A stretch of 64,000 nucleotides of DNA from Bauldia sp963759235 (GCA_963759235.1 CAVWYO010000006.1:1-64000); one strand, 5' to 3'. Positions 51,103-60,532 are shown, numbered from the stretch's first letter. The notes: a model not told the origin generated them from the sequence alone. Translations and numbers: made by a program.

Positions 51103-52590
51103 ATGACTGCGCTCCTCGAGATGCGCGGGATCGTCCGCTGCTTCGGCACCCTGCGGGCCAATGACGGCATCGATCTCGACGTGCAGCGCGGCCAGATCCT
51201 CGGGCTGCTCGGCGAGAACGGATCGGGCAAGAGCACCTTGATGCGGGTGCTCTTCGGCATGCTGCCGCCCGACGCCGGCAACATCGTCTTCCGCGGCCGG
51301 GAACTCTCCGACCACCGTCCCGGCGACGCCATGGCGGCGGGCATCGCCATGATCCACCAGCATTTCATGCTGATCGACGCGATGACGGTGGTCGAGAACG
51401 TCATGCTCGGTTGGCCGGAAGCAGGCCGCGTGCTGAAGACCGTAGCGATGGCCGAGCGCGTGCGCGAGGCGAGCCGGCGTTTCGGCCTCGACCTCGACCC
51501 TGAAGCGCCCGTCGCCGCTCTCCCGCTCGGCCGCCGGCAGCGCGTGGAGATTCTCAAGGCGATCCTGCGCGAGGCCGAACTCCTGATCCTCGACGAGCCG
51601 ACGTCCAACCTCGCACCGACCGAGGTCGCTGACCTTCTCACCATCCTTCGCCGTCTGCGCGCCGAGGGGAAGGGCATCGTGTTCATCAGCCACAAGCTGT
51701 CCGAGGTGCTGGAGGTCTGTGACGAGGTCGTCGTGCTTCGCGACGGTCGCGTGGCGGGGCGCACGTCGGTTGCCGACACCAGCCGCGCGCAGCTTGCCGA
51801 GATGATGGTCGGTCGAGACGTTACCAGGCCGCATACCCCCGACCCGCGCCCGCCCGGCGCCGTCAGGCTTGCGGCCCGCGGCCTGGCCGGGCCGGGCCTC
51901 GAGGCTTTGACGTTCGACCTGCACGGCGGCGAGATCCTCGGCGTCGCCGGCGTCGACGGCAACGGGCAGATCGAGCTTGCCGAGACGCTGGCCGGATTGC
52001 GCCGGGCACGCGCGGGCAACCTCTTGCTCGACGGGCGCGACATCACCCATGCGCCGGTCGCGGCGCGGGTTCGGGCCGGAATGGCCTACATGCCGGCCGA
52101 TCGCGCGCACACCGCGCTTGTGCGGCGCATGACGGTTGCCGAGAACCTGATGCTGCGCGACAGCAGCCGGCCGCCATACGCCCATGGTGTGATGCTCATG
52201 CCGGCGGCCCGCGCCGCGAAGGCGCGCGAGCTGATAACCGACTACGACATTCGGGCGCCCGGCCCCGGCGCGATCGTCGCGCGACTCTCGGGCGGCAATC
52301 AGCAGAAGATCGTCGTCGCGCGCGAGCTGGACCGCGCCCCCGCGGTTCTGGTGGCACATCAGGCGGCGTGGGGCCTCGATCCCGGCGCTACGCGCTTCGT
52401 GCTGGACCGCGTGATTGCACTGCGCGACGCCGGTGCCGCGGTTCTCTACATCTCGTCGGAGCTGGAGGAGGTGCTGGCGATCAGCGACCGGATCGCGGTG
52501 ATGGCTGGAGGGGAGTTCGCCGGCATGGTACCGCGAGCCGGGGCCGACTTGCGACAGATCGGCCTGTGGATGGTCGGGCGCGAAGCATGA
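51103..52590 (+). CDS. BMP-type ABC transporter ATP-binding protein (two domains)
   Basis: A 495-aa ATPase: domain 1 has Walker A GENGSGKST (about 36-44), degenerate signature LPLGRRQRVEILKAIL, and Walker B LLILDEPTSNLAP; domain 2 has LSGGNQQKIVVARE and VAHQAAWGLD, where the catalytic Glu is replaced, as is common in BMP-linked ATPases. It drives the two permeases that follow with a 4-bp overlap. 197 bp separate it from the receptor gene, and that gap holds the stem-loop. Confidence 0.92.
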   Translation: MTALLEMRGIVRCFGTLRANDGIDLDVQRGQILGLLGENGSGKSTLMRVLFGMLPPDAGNIVFRGRELSDHRPGDAMAAGIAMIHQHFMLIDAMTVVENVMLGWPEAGRVLKTVAMAERVREASRRFGLDLDPEAPVAALPLGRRQRVEILKAILREAELLILDEPTSNLAPTEVADLLTILRRLRAEGKGIVFISHKLSEVLEVCDEVVVLRDGRVAGRTSVADTSRAQLAEMMVGRDVTRPHTPDPRPPGAVRLAARGLAGPGLEALTFDLHGGEILGVAGVDGNGQIELAETLAGLRRARAGNLLLDGRDITHAPVAARVRAGMAYMPADRAHTALVRRMTVAENLMLRDSSRPPYAHGVMLMPAARAAKARELITDYDIRAPGPGAIVARLSGGNQQKIVVARELDRAPAVLVAHQAAWGLDPGATRFVLDRVIALRDAGAAVLYISSELEEVLAISDRIAVMAGGEFAGMVPRAGADLRQIGLWMVGREA

Positions 52591-53660
52591 GCGAGCCGAC
52601 GTCATCCGTCCCGGCCGCGGGAACACTGCAGCGCGGCCGCCTGCCGCTCGGCCTGCGGGTTGCGGCCGAAGGATTGGCCGGGCGGATCCTGCTTGCGGTG
52701 CTTCTGTCCATGCTGTGCGCCGCCGCGCTGATCGCCCTTTCCGGCGAAGACCCGCTGACCGCCTTCGCCGCGATGGCGGTCGGCGCGGTCGGCTCGCCTC
52801 ATCAGATCGGCGCCGCGCTCAATCGCACGACGCCCTATCTGCTTGCCGGCGGCGGGGTGGCGATGTGCTTCCGCGCCGGCATCATCAACATCGGCGCGGA
52901 AGGCCAGATCGCGGTGGGCGGCATCGGCGCCGCGGCGGCCGCGCTCGCCTGGCCGACCGACGTGCCGATCCTGGCGGTAATCGCCGCACTGGTAGGCGGC
53001 GCGGCGGCGGGCGCCGTGTGGGCGGGAGTGGCGACGGCGATCCATCTCGGGCGGCGCGTTCACGAAGTGCTGGTCACTCTCCTTCTCAACTTCGTCGCTC
53101 TTTTGTTGGTGCAGCAGGTGCTGGCCGGGCCGCTCGGGCAATTCGGCGCCGGGTTCCTGCAATCGCCGCTGCTGCCGCGTCCGGCGTGGCTGCCGCGGGT
53201 TCCCGGGTGGGACGCCCATCCCGGCTTCCTGATCGCGGTCGTTGCCTCAGCCGGCCTCTCCTTCGTGCTGTGGGGCACGCGCTTCGGGTTCGCGTTGCGG
53301 GTCGCCGGCAGCTCGCGTCCGGCGGCAACCTACGCTGGGTTCTCGCTGCCGCGTCTCACCTGGGGCGTGATGCTGCTCGCCGGGGCGCTCGCCGGCCTTG
53401 CCGGCGGCATCGAGGTTCTTGGCGTGCATCACCGGTTGATCGAGGGGTTCTCGCTGGGCTTCGGCTTTAAGGCGGTGACTGTGGCGCTGCTTGGCGCGCT
53501 GGAGCCGCTTGCCGTGGTGCCGGCGGCGCTCTTCGTCGGTCTGCTGGAGGCCGGATCGCTGTCGATGCAGCGGCAGGTCGGCGTCCCCTCGGCCTTGGTT
53601 GCGGTGATCGAGGGGCTGACCATGCTGTTCGTGCTGGCGGCGACGGTGCGCCGCGTATGA
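52587..53660 (+). CDS. BMP-type ABC transporter permease, first subunit
   Basis: A 357-aa membrane protein: GGGVAMCFRAGIINIGAEGQIAVGG (the N-I-G-A-E-G-Q motif), VLVTLLLNFVALLLVQQVLAGPLGQF, and FKAVTVALLGALEPLAVVPAALFVG. ATG at 52,587 overlaps the ATPase stop by 4 bp, and its own stop overlaps the next start by 4 bp. A longer frame running back into the ATPase gene is not used. Confidence 0.9.
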   Translation: MSEPTSSVPAAGTLQRGRLPLGLRVAAEGLAGRILLAVLLSMLCAAALIALSGEDPLTAFAAMAVGAVGSPHQIGAALNRTTPYLLAGGGVAMCFRAGIINIGAEGQIAVGGIGAAAAALAWPTDVPILAVIAALVGGAAAGAVWAGVATAIHLGRRVHEVLVTLLLNFVALLLVQQVLAGPLGQFGAGFLQSPLLPRPAWLPRVPGWDAHPGFLIAVVASAGLSFVLWGTRFGFALRVAGSSRPAATYAGFSLPRLTWGVMLLAGALAGLAGGIEVLGVHHRLIEGFSLGFGFKAVTVALLGALEPLAVVPAALFVGLLEAGSLSMQRQVGVPSALVAVIEGLTMLFVLAATVRRV

Positions 53661-54562
53661 TCGAGTTTCTCGCCGCAGCCATCCGCATCGCGACGCCGCT
53701 ATTGCTGGCGGCGCTCGGTGGTATCCTCTCCGAGCGCGCCGGGGTGTTCGCGGTAGGCCTCGAAGGCATGATGCTGGCCGGCGCCTTTGCCGCGACCGTC
53801 GGCGCCTGGGCAACCGACAGCATGGGCGCCGGCGTGCTGCTTGCTTCGCTCGGCGGTGCCGTCATCGGGCTGGCGGTGGCGGTGGTGGCCGTGCGCTACC
53901 GCGCCGACAACATGGTGACCGGACTGGCCGCCAACATTCTGGCGCTCGGCCTCACCAGCTACCTGCTGCGGGTGGTTGGAGGGGGGCATCCGGTCGCCAT
54001 CCATCTCACTCTTCTGTCCCCTTGGCCCATCCCGGTTCTTTCCGACCTCCCGGTGGTCGGCCCACTCCTCTTCGTCCATCCGCCGCTCACCTATCTCGCC
54101 GTGCTCGGCTGCGCAGCGCTGACCTTCTTTCTCGGCCGCACCCAGGCCGGGCTCACCTTGCGCGCCACCGGCGAGAATCCGGAGGCCGTCTTCGCGTCGG
54201 GAGCGAACCCGCTGCGAGTGCGCATGCTGGCGGTGGTGACCTGCGGCGCGGTGGCGGGATTGGGCGGGGCGGTTCTATCGCTACAGCAGGTCGGCACCTT
54301 CACCGACGGCATGACCGGCGGACGTGGCTATCTGGCGCTCGCTTCGCTGATCGTCGGGCGCTGGACGCCATGGGGGGCGGCCGCGGCGTGCCTGGTGTTC
54401 GGCGCCGCGGAAGCGTTCGAGTTGCGCTTGCAGGGTTTTGGCGTGCCGGTCGGCTCGTATATCGTTCAAATGGCGCCGTATCTGATCGCGCTCGCCGTTC
54501 TGGCCGGCATCGGCCGCTCCTCGAGGATGCCGGCTGCGATCGGGCAGCCGTTGCAACGCTAG
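53657..54562 (+). CDS. BMP-type ABC transporter permease, second subunit
   Basis: A 301-aa membrane protein opening with ATPLLLAALGGILSERAGVFAVGLEGMMLAGAF, the same family start seen in the region 1 permease, and later MTGGRGYLALASLIVGRWTPWG. Coupled to the previous gene by a 4-bp overlap and followed 14 bp later by the amidase gene, so the importer and enzymes are one transcription unit. Confidence 0.9.
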   Translation: MIEFLAAAIRIATPLLLAALGGILSERAGVFAVGLEGMMLAGAFAATVGAWATDSMGAGVLLASLGGAVIGLAVAVVAVRYRADNMVTGLAANILALGLTSYLLRVVGGGHPVAIHLTLLSPWPIPVLSDLPVVGPLLFVHPPLTYLAVLGCAALTFFLGRTQAGLTLRATGENPEAVFASGANPLRVRMLAVVTCGAVAGLGGAVLSLQQVGTFTDGMTGGRGYLALASLIVGRWTPWGAAAACLVFGAAEAFELRLQGFGVPVGSYIVQMAPYLIALAVLAGIGRSSRMPAAIGQPLQR

Positions 54563-54576
54563 CGACGGGCGAGGCG

Positions 54577-55968
54577 ATGACCCACGACATTTCCGAACTG
54601 GCGGCTTTGCTTCGCGGCGGCGAACTGACGGCCGAAGCGCTGCTCGACCGTTGCTTCGACCGCATCCGCTGCCTCGACCCGAAGCTGAACAGCTTCGTCG
54701 CCCTCGACGAAGCCGGCGCGCGGGCCGCCGCACAAGCGAGCGACGCGCGGCTTGCCGGCGGTGCGCCGCGCTCGGCGCTGGAGGGCGTGCCGCTTTCGGT
54801 GAAGGACAACATCCTGGTTGCCGGCCTGCCGGCGACCTGGGGAAGCCGCGCGCTTGCCGACTTCGTCCCGGACCGCGACGAGCTGCCGATCGCCCGGCTG
54901 CGGGCGGCCGGCGCCGTGATCGTCGGCAAGACCAACGTGCCCGAACTTACGCTGGAGGGCTATACGAAGAACGACCTGTTCGGCGTCACCCGCAACCCGT
55001 GGGATGTCCGCCTTACCCCCGGCGGCTCCTCCGGCGGCGCGGCGGCGAGCGTCGCCGCGGGGCTGGTGCCGGCGGCGATCGGCACCGACGGCGGCGGCTC
55101 CATCCGCCGTCCGGCCTGCCACACCGGGCTGGTCGGCTGGAAGCCGTCCGCCGGCCACATTCCACGCATCGACGGATTCCCCGCGATCCTCACCGACTTC
55201 GAGACGATCGGGACGCTTACCCGCTCGGTGGACGACGCGCTGCTCCTCGATTCGGCGATGGCCGGACCGGACGCACGCGACCGCCGATCCCTCACTATGG
55301 CGGCAGCGCCATGGCCGCCGGGCATGGCGCGGGTTCTCTATATAGCGCAGTTCGGCGACGCTCCGGTCGATCCGGAAGTAGCGGCCGTGACCGCAAGCGT
55401 AGCCGCGGCGCTGACAGAGGAAGGCCACGCGGTCCGGCAGGAATCCGTCTTCTTCGACATCGAAGATGCGGCGCGCATCTGGCACGTCATCTCGCGTGCC
55501 GGCGTTGCCTGGCTTACGGCGCGCGACGGCGGACGGCTCGGCGGGCTCGCCGGCGCCTCGGTTCGCGCCATGGCCGCCGACGGCGAGCGTCTCACCGGCG
55601 CGGACTATATCGACGCGCTGGAGCGGGTGGCGGCGTTCCGCCGCCGCTGCGCCGAGCTGTTCGTCGATATCGACCTGGTTCTCACACCGACCGCTGCTGC
55701 ACTGCCGTGGCCGGCGGAGCAGCCCTATCCCGACCGCATCGCGGATCGCCCCGCGGGACCACGCGACCATGCTGCGTTCACCGGCTGGGTGAATATCGCC
55801 GGCCTCCCGGCGATCAGCCTGCCGGTCGCGGTTTCGGCGTCGGGGTTGCCGATCGGCGTGCAGTTCGCCGCCGGCTTCGGAAGCGACGCGGCTCTCCTCG
55901 ATTTCGCCGGCGCCTTCATGCGGCGGCACCCGGCGCCGCCGCTCCCAGTCCTGGATGGCCCCTCATGA
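54577..55968 (+). CDS. Amidase signature family hydrolase
   Basis: A 463-aa amidase. The Ser-cisSer-Lys triad regions are present: Lys in GVPLSVKDNILVAG (about residue 75), the glycine-serine signature LTPGGSSGGAAASVAAGLVPAAIGTDGGGSIRRPA with cis-Ser and nucleophile Ser. The family includes ureidomalonase, allophanate and biuret-pathway hydrolases, which act directly after ring-opening by barbiturase or cyanuric acid hydrolase. It sits in the same operon as that enzyme, so hydrolysis of the opened ring product is the likely role. Its stop overlaps the aminotransferase start by 4 bp. Confidence 0.88.
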   Translation: MTHDISELAALLRGGELTAEALLDRCFDRIRCLDPKLNSFVALDEAGARAAAQASDARLAGGAPRSALEGVPLSVKDNILVAGLPATWGSRALADFVPDRDELPIARLRAAGAVIVGKTNVPELTLEGYTKNDLFGVTRNPWDVRLTPGGSSGGAAASVAAGLVPAAIGTDGGGSIRRPACHTGLVGWKPSAGHIPRIDGFPAILTDFETIGTLTRSVDDALLLDSAMAGPDARDRRSLTMAAAPWPPGMARVLYIAQFGDAPVDPEVAAVTASVAAALTEEGHAVRQESVFFDIEDAARIWHVISRAGVAWLTARDGGRLGGLAGASVRAMAADGERLTGADYIDALERVAAFRRRCAELFVDIDLVLTPTAAALPWPAEQPYPDRIADRPAGPRDHAAFTGWVNIAGLPAISLPVAVSASGLPIGVQFAAGFGSDAALLDFAGAFMRRHPAPPLPVLDGPS

Positions 55969-57182
55969 ACAGTCGCCTCCCCGGTCGACACTTCCTCCAG
56001 ATTCCCGGCCCGACCAACGTGCCCGACCGGGTGTTGCACGCGATCGCCGAGCCGACGATCGACCATCGCGGTCCGGGCTTCGCCGAGCTTGGCCGCGCCG
56101 TGCTCACCGGACTGAAGCGCGTATTCCGCACCTCCGGACCGGTGATCATCTATCCGGCCTCCGGCACCGGCGCCTGGGAGGCGGCGCTGGTCAATACGCT
56201 GTCGCCGGGCGATGCCGTGCTGATCGTCCGCACCGGCTGGTTCGCGACGCTTTGGCAGGAGATGGCCGGCCGGCTCGGGCTCGATCCCGTCGTCCTGGAG
56301 ACCGACTGGCGCCGCGGCGCCGACCCGTCGGCGATCGAGGCGGCGTTGCGGCAGGACGGCGCTCATCGCATCCGCGCCGTCTGCGTCGTCCACAACGAGA
56401 CGTCGACCGGCTGCACGAGCCCGATCGCCGCCGTGCGCGCGGCAATAGACGCCGCGAAGCATCCGGCGCTCCTGATGGTGGACACCATCTCCTCACTCGG
56501 CTCCATCGACTACCGTCACGAGGAGTGGGGTGTCGATGTCACCGTGGCGGGGAGCCAGAAAGGGCTGATGCTGCCGCCGGGCCTGTCGTTCAATGCCATC
56601 AGCGCCCGCGCGCTCGCCGCCGCCGAGACGGCCCGGCTGCCGCGGAGCTACTGGGACTGGCGACCGATGCTGGAGGCGAATGCCGGCTTCTATTTTCCCT
56701 TCACGCCGGCCACCAACATGCTGCGCGGATTGCAGGAGGCGCTGGCGATGCTGGAGGAGGAGGGGCTGCCTAATGTGTTCGCCCGCCACACGCGGCACGG
56801 CGCGGCGACGCGCGCGGCGGTCCGCGTGTGGGGGGAGACAGGCGGGATAGAGGTGCAGTGCCTGGAGCCGCGCGACTATTCCGGCTCGCTCACCGCGGTG
56901 AGGCTGCCCGAAGGCCACAGCGCCGATGCGCTGCGGGGGCTGATCCTCCGCCGCTTCAATATGAGCCTCGGCAACGGACTGGGCAGGCTCAAGGATCGCG
57001 TGTTCCGCATCGGCCATCTCGGCGACTTCGACGACCTGTCGTTGGTCGGCACGCTCGGCGGGGTCGAGATGGGCCTGCGGCTCGCCGGCGTGCCGCACGC
57101 GGACGGCGGGGTCGCGGCGGCGATGGCGGTGCTGGCCGCGGCGGAAGGCGAACGAGCGGCGGAGCCGGCAGCGACGGGGTAA
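55965..57182 (+). CDS. Class V aminotransferase (serine/alanine/ureidoglycine-glyoxylate type)
   Basis: A 405-aa PLP enzyme: opening FLQIPGPTNVPDRVLHAIAEPTIDHRGPGF is the classic start of the serine-glyoxylate/alanine-glyoxylate group, YPASGTGAWEAALVN binds the cofactor phosphate, LMVDTISSLGSIDYR carries the PLP Asp, and VAGSQKGLMLPPG the Schiff-base Lys. Related enzymes include (S)-ureidoglycine-glyoxylate aminotransferase and pyridoxamine-pyruvate aminotransferase. Last gene of the operon and coupled to the amidase by ATGA. A step after amide hydrolysis is inferred. Confidence 0.88.
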   Translation: MNSRLPGRHFLQIPGPTNVPDRVLHAIAEPTIDHRGPGFAELGRAVLTGLKRVFRTSGPVIIYPASGTGAWEAALVNTLSPGDAVLIVRTGWFATLWQEMAGRLGLDPVVLETDWRRGADPSAIEAALRQDGAHRIRAVCVVHNETSTGCTSPIAAVRAAIDAAKHPALLMVDTISSLGSIDYRHEEWGVDVTVAGSQKGLMLPPGLSFNAISARALAAAETARLPRSYWDWRPMLEANAGFYFPFTPATNMLRGLQEALAMLEEEGLPNVFARHTRHGAATRAAVRVWGETGGIEVQCLEPRDYSGSLTAVRLPEGHSADALRGLILRRFNMSLGNGLGRLKDRVFRIGHLGDFDDLSLVGTLGGVEMGLRLAGVPHADGGVAAAMAVLAAAEGERAAEPAATG

Positions 57183-57385
57183 TAGCCAGGACCCGGACCC
57201 AATCGGCGCCACGCCAACGCTGGTGGAGAATGCGCCCCGGCCGACCCGATAACCGCAGCATGCACGCACTGCCCTGGGTCACCGTGGGTGCGGCCGGCAT
57301 ATCGAATCGATTGTGAAATCCCGTCCGAGGCGATTATGCTTCAGCTGCGCTTCGGCGCTGACGGTGCACCTTCGGGGGACGGATC

Positions 57386-58015
57386 ATGCGTTCCCATCGA
57401 CCCTTTGGCTTGCGGGTCGCCGGTGGCCTGCTTGTCATTCTCGTGCTGGTCTATGCCACGGCGGTCGACGCGGCCGCGATCCGCATTGTCGCGTTCGGCG
57501 ACAGCAACACCGCAGGCTTCGGCGTTGCCGCCGGGAGCAACTATCCCTCAAAGCTCGAGCGCGCCCTCCGGGCGAGGGGCTACGATGTCACGGTCAGGAA
57601 CAGCGGGGTGAACGGCGACACGACGGGGGGAGGGCTGGCCCGGCTCAACTCCGCGGTGCCGCCGGGCACGGCGATCGCCATCGTCTTCTTCGGCCGCAAC
57701 GACGTTCGTTTCGGCGTGCCGGCGTCACGAATACGCAGCAATCTCGATGCCATCGTCGCCCGCTTGCGCGCCCGCGGCGTCCAGGTCGTCCTCTGCGGCT
57801 TCTACCCATTCAGTTTCGCCGACATCGCGGCCCGGCATGGCGCCGTCTATGCCGGCGATTTTTTCGCCGGCGTGGCGGTGAAAGGCGTGAAGAAGAAGCA
57901 GTATGCGCTGCCGCACGACTTTGTCCCGCATCTGAATGCCGCCGGCTACAGCGTTGTCGCCGGCCACCTGGAGCCGCTGGTCGCGCGGCTGATCGTGCGC
58001 GCACGACACAGCTGA
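57386..58015 (+). CDS. SGNH/GDSL hydrolase, secreted
   Basis: A 209-aa esterase/lysophospholipase-like protein. The signal peptide spans about residues 1-30, then IVAFGDSNTAGFG (block I, catalytic Ser), VRNSGVNGDTTGGGLARL (block II Gly), FFGRNDVRFG (block III Asn) and LPHDFVPHLNAAGY (block V region with His). It resembles TesA-type hydrolases in length and order. The Asp usually three residues before the block V His is not obvious. Stand-alone gene; 203 bp upstream hold nothing recognisable. Substrate unknown. Confidence 0.83.
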   Translation: MRSHRPFGLRVAGGLLVILVLVYATAVDAAAIRIVAFGDSNTAGFGVAAGSNYPSKLERALRARGYDVTVRNSGVNGDTTGGGLARLNSAVPPGTAIAIVFFGRNDVRFGVPASRIRSNLDAIVARLRARGVQVVLCGFYPFSFADIAARHGAVYAGDFFAGVAVKGVKKKQYALPHDFVPHLNAAGYSVVAGHLEPLVARLIVRARHS

Positions 58016-58196
58016 ACGGTCCGCCCTTTTCGGCGCAGGGATCGCGGATCGCGTTGACCGCCCGTGAATCCGGCGGGGGCGACCGGAGCAAGCGCGACTT
58101 GAAGTGGGTCGAAGAAGCGGCGCCGCCCAGCTGCTCCCGCCGGAACTGTCTCCATCTGAGCGACGCCTTGACTCGCAAAGGCGAGTGGGGCACGAT

Positions 58197-58210
58197 TTAG
58201 ATCGATCTAA
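58197..58210. promoter_or_regulatory. Candidate LacI operator (perfect palindrome)
   Basis: TTAGATCGATCTAA is a 14-bp perfect palindrome with a central CG, the form expected for LacI-family operators. It lies 74 bp upstream of the LacI gene start. No second copy is evident before the receptor gene at 59,386, which may share the promoter. Confidence 0.55.
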
Positions 58211-58284
58211 TTATTGTCTCGCATGCTCTTGCCGGCAGGGCCGGATTCATTGCCGGGTGCTATTGTAACGATCCAAGAAGAATC

Positions 58285-59322
58285 ATGGCGGACAGCACGG
58301 TGGCGTACGCAAGGACCACGCTGAAGGACATCGCCAAGCATGCCGGCGTTTCCCCGGCAACGGTGTCGCTCGTCGTCCGCAACAGCCCCCTGGTAGCCTC
58401 CCAGACGCGGGAGCGCGTTCGCTCCTCGCTCGATGCGCTCGGCTACGTCTACGACCGCGCCGCGGCCAATCTCCGCTCCCGGCTGACGCACACCATCGGC
58501 CTCATCGTCTGCGAAATAACCAACCCCTTCTACGCCGAGCTAACCGCCGGCATCGATGACCTGCTCGACCGGGCCGGATGGGTCGCCTTTTTGGCCAACA
58601 CCGCCGAATCGCCCACCCGTCAGGACCGCTTCATCGCCCGCATGCGCGAGCACCGCGTCGACGGCCTGCTGCTCGCCCCCGCGGAGGGCACCGACCCGGC
58701 CATCATCGACGATTTGTGGGGTCATGGCCTGCCGGTCGTCCAGATGTTGCGCCGTCTCGGCAAGCGCCAGGCCGATCATGTCGGCGCCGACTTCCGCCTT
58801 GGCATGACGCTCGCCGCCGAGCATTTGATCCGTCTCGGCCATACCCGCATCGCCTTCGTCGGCGGCGCCCGCCGAATCTCGCCGGCACGCGACCGCGCCG
58901 CCGCCTTCCGCGAGACGCTGACGCGTTACGGGCTGCCGACCGGCCCCATCGTCAACTGCCTGCCGACCCGCGAGGACGGCGCTCGCGCCGCCGAGTCGCT
59001 GTTTCCCGGCAAGCCGACCGACCCGACGGCGGTCATCTGCCACAACGACCTCTGTGCCCTCGGCGTGATGCTCGGCCTCGCCGACCGCGGCCTGGTCGCC
59101 GGGCGCGACGTGGCGGTCATCGGTTTCGACAACATCGCGGAGGCGGCGCTTCATCGCCCGGCTCTCACCACCGTCGCCATCGGCGCGCGCCAGATCGGCG
59201 AGGAGGCGGCGAATCTTCTGCTCCGGCGGATCAAGAGCCCGAACGGGGCGCCCGAGAGCATCATCCTGCCGCCAAAACTCATCGTTCGATCGAGCTGCGG
59301 AGGCCAGCCGACCCACCACTAG
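58285..59322 (+). CDS. LacI family transcriptional regulator
   Basis: A 345-aa repressor: TLKDIAKHAGVSPATVSLVVRNSPLVASQTRERVRSSLDALGYVYDRAAANLR (DNA-binding and hinge), then the sugar-binding-like domain (IGLIVCEITNPFYAELTAGIDDLLDRAG; GFDNIAEAALHRPALTTVAI). ATG at 58,285 with AAGAAG upstream. It is followed 63 bp later by a receptor gene on the same strand and probably regulates that transporter operon and itself through the palindrome at 58,197. Confidence 0.9.
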   Translation: MADSTVAYARTTLKDIAKHAGVSPATVSLVVRNSPLVASQTRERVRSSLDALGYVYDRAAANLRSRLTHTIGLIVCEITNPFYAELTAGIDDLLDRAGWVAFLANTAESPTRQDRFIARMREHRVDGLLLAPAEGTDPAIIDDLWGHGLPVVQMLRRLGKRQADHVGADFRLGMTLAAEHLIRLGHTRIAFVGGARRISPARDRAAAFRETLTRYGLPTGPIVNCLPTREDGARAAESLFPGKPTDPTAVICHNDLCALGVMLGLADRGLVAGRDVAVIGFDNIAEAALHRPALTTVAIGARQIGEEAANLLLRRIKSPNGAPESIILPPKLIVRSSCGGQPTHH

Positions 59323-59385
59323 CCGATCCGTCCCGCCGCGGAGGAACTGCGACAATCAGCGGGACCAAACAGGGAGGAATGAAGA

Positions 59386-60495
59386 ATGACTGCGAAATCC
59401 AGACGAGCAGTGTTGCTAGCCGGAACGGCCATGGTGCTGGCCGGGGTTTTCGGCATTGCGGCGGCCAGCGCCGACGACGTCGCCGACGCCAAGGCCGCGG
59501 TTGCCAAATACGCCGGGCCGCAGACGACCTGGGAAGGGCCGACCTCGGCGCCGAAGCCGGAGGCGGGCAAGAAGGTCGTCTACCTGTCCGGTGACGAACA
59601 GAACGACATCTCCCACCTCTACGGCGTCTACATCAAGGAAGCCGGCGAAAAGCTGGGGTGGGACGTGACCATCATCGACGGCAAGGGCAGCCCCACCTCG
59701 TGGCTTGCCGGCATGAACCAGGCGATCGCCCTCAAGCCCGACGGCATCGCGCTCTTCGCCGATGCCGCCAGCCTGCAGGATCCGATCAAGGCGGGCGTCG
59801 CCCAGGGCATCAAGTTCGTCGGCCTGCACGCCGCCGGGCTGCCGGGCCCGCAGCCCGACCTCGACCTCTTCGTCAACATCCAGGAGGACCCGCGCGAGAT
59901 CGGCAAGGCCGAGGCGGACTGGGTGATTGCCGATTCCAACGGCACCGCGAACACCGTCATCCTCACCCACAACGAGTACGCCATCGCCGAGGTCAAATCG
60001 ATGGCGACCAAGGCAGAAATCGAAAAGTGCCCAGGCTGCAAGGTGCTGGATTACGTCAACTCGCCGGCTTCCGAGGCGGCGCAGCGCCAGCCGCAGCTGA
60101 CCACCAGCTGGGTTCAGCGCTTCGGGCTGCCGCTCTACGCCACCTCGGTCGGCGACAATGACTGGGACTTCGCCGTGCCGGTGCTGAGAAGCGGCGGCAT
60201 CGCCACCGACCAGGTCAAGCTGGTCGGCGCCGACGGCAATCGCTCGGCCTATGACCGCATCCGCAAGGGCGATCAGTACCAGACGGTCACCGTCTCGGAA
60301 CCGATCGAACTTCAGGCTTGGCAGGCGATCGACGAACTCAATCGCGCCTTCCACGACCAGCCGTCGAGCGGCTTCGTGCAGCCGCCGTTCCTTGTCACGC
60401 CCGACAACATCCATTCCGAGGGCGGCGATCAGAACACCTTCATCCCCAGCAATGACTACAAGAACCATTACCTCCAGATCTGGGGTGTGATGTAA
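59386..60495 (+). CDS. CUT2 sugar ABC transporter substrate-binding protein
   Basis: A 369-aa periplasmic receptor with a signal peptide (residues 1-29, ending AAASADDV) and periplasmic-binding-protein blocks (KVVYLSGDEQNDISHLYGVYIKEAGEKLGWDV; MNQAIALKPDGIALFADAASLQDPIKAGVAQGIKFVGLHA; VKLVGADGNRSAYDRIRKGD). It is longer than typical RbsB by about 50 residues, mainly an N-terminal extension and a C-terminal tail. Two Cys in IEKCPGCKVLDY could form a disulphide. Strong GGGAGG site upstream; a stem-loop follows its stop. Ligand unknown. Confidence 0.85.
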   Translation: MTAKSRRAVLLAGTAMVLAGVFGIAAASADDVADAKAAVAKYAGPQTTWEGPTSAPKPEAGKKVVYLSGDEQNDISHLYGVYIKEAGEKLGWDVTIIDGKGSPTSWLAGMNQAIALKPDGIALFADAASLQDPIKAGVAQGIKFVGLHAAGLPGPQPDLDLFVNIQEDPREIGKAEADWVIADSNGTANTVILTHNEYAIAEVKSMATKAEIEKCPGCKVLDYVNSPASEAAQRQPQLTTSWVQRFGLPLYATSVGDNDWDFAVPVLRSGGIATDQVKLVGADGNRSAYDRIRKGDQYQTVTVSEPIELQAWQAIDELNRAFHDQPSSGFVQPPFLVTPDNIHSEGGDQNTFIPSNDYKNHYLQIWGVM

Positions 60496-60506
60496 TCATT
60501 GCAAAT

Positions 60507-60532
60507 CCCGGCCGGCGTCGTCGCCGGCCGGG
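60507..60532. promoter_or_regulatory. Strong stem-loop downstream of the receptor gene
   Basis: Perfect 11-bp arms CCCGGCCGGCG/CGCCGGCCGGG with a TCGT loop, 11 bp after the receptor stop. It occupies the gap before the ATPase gene and argues against a TTG start at 60,499 for the latter. Confidence 0.6.
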
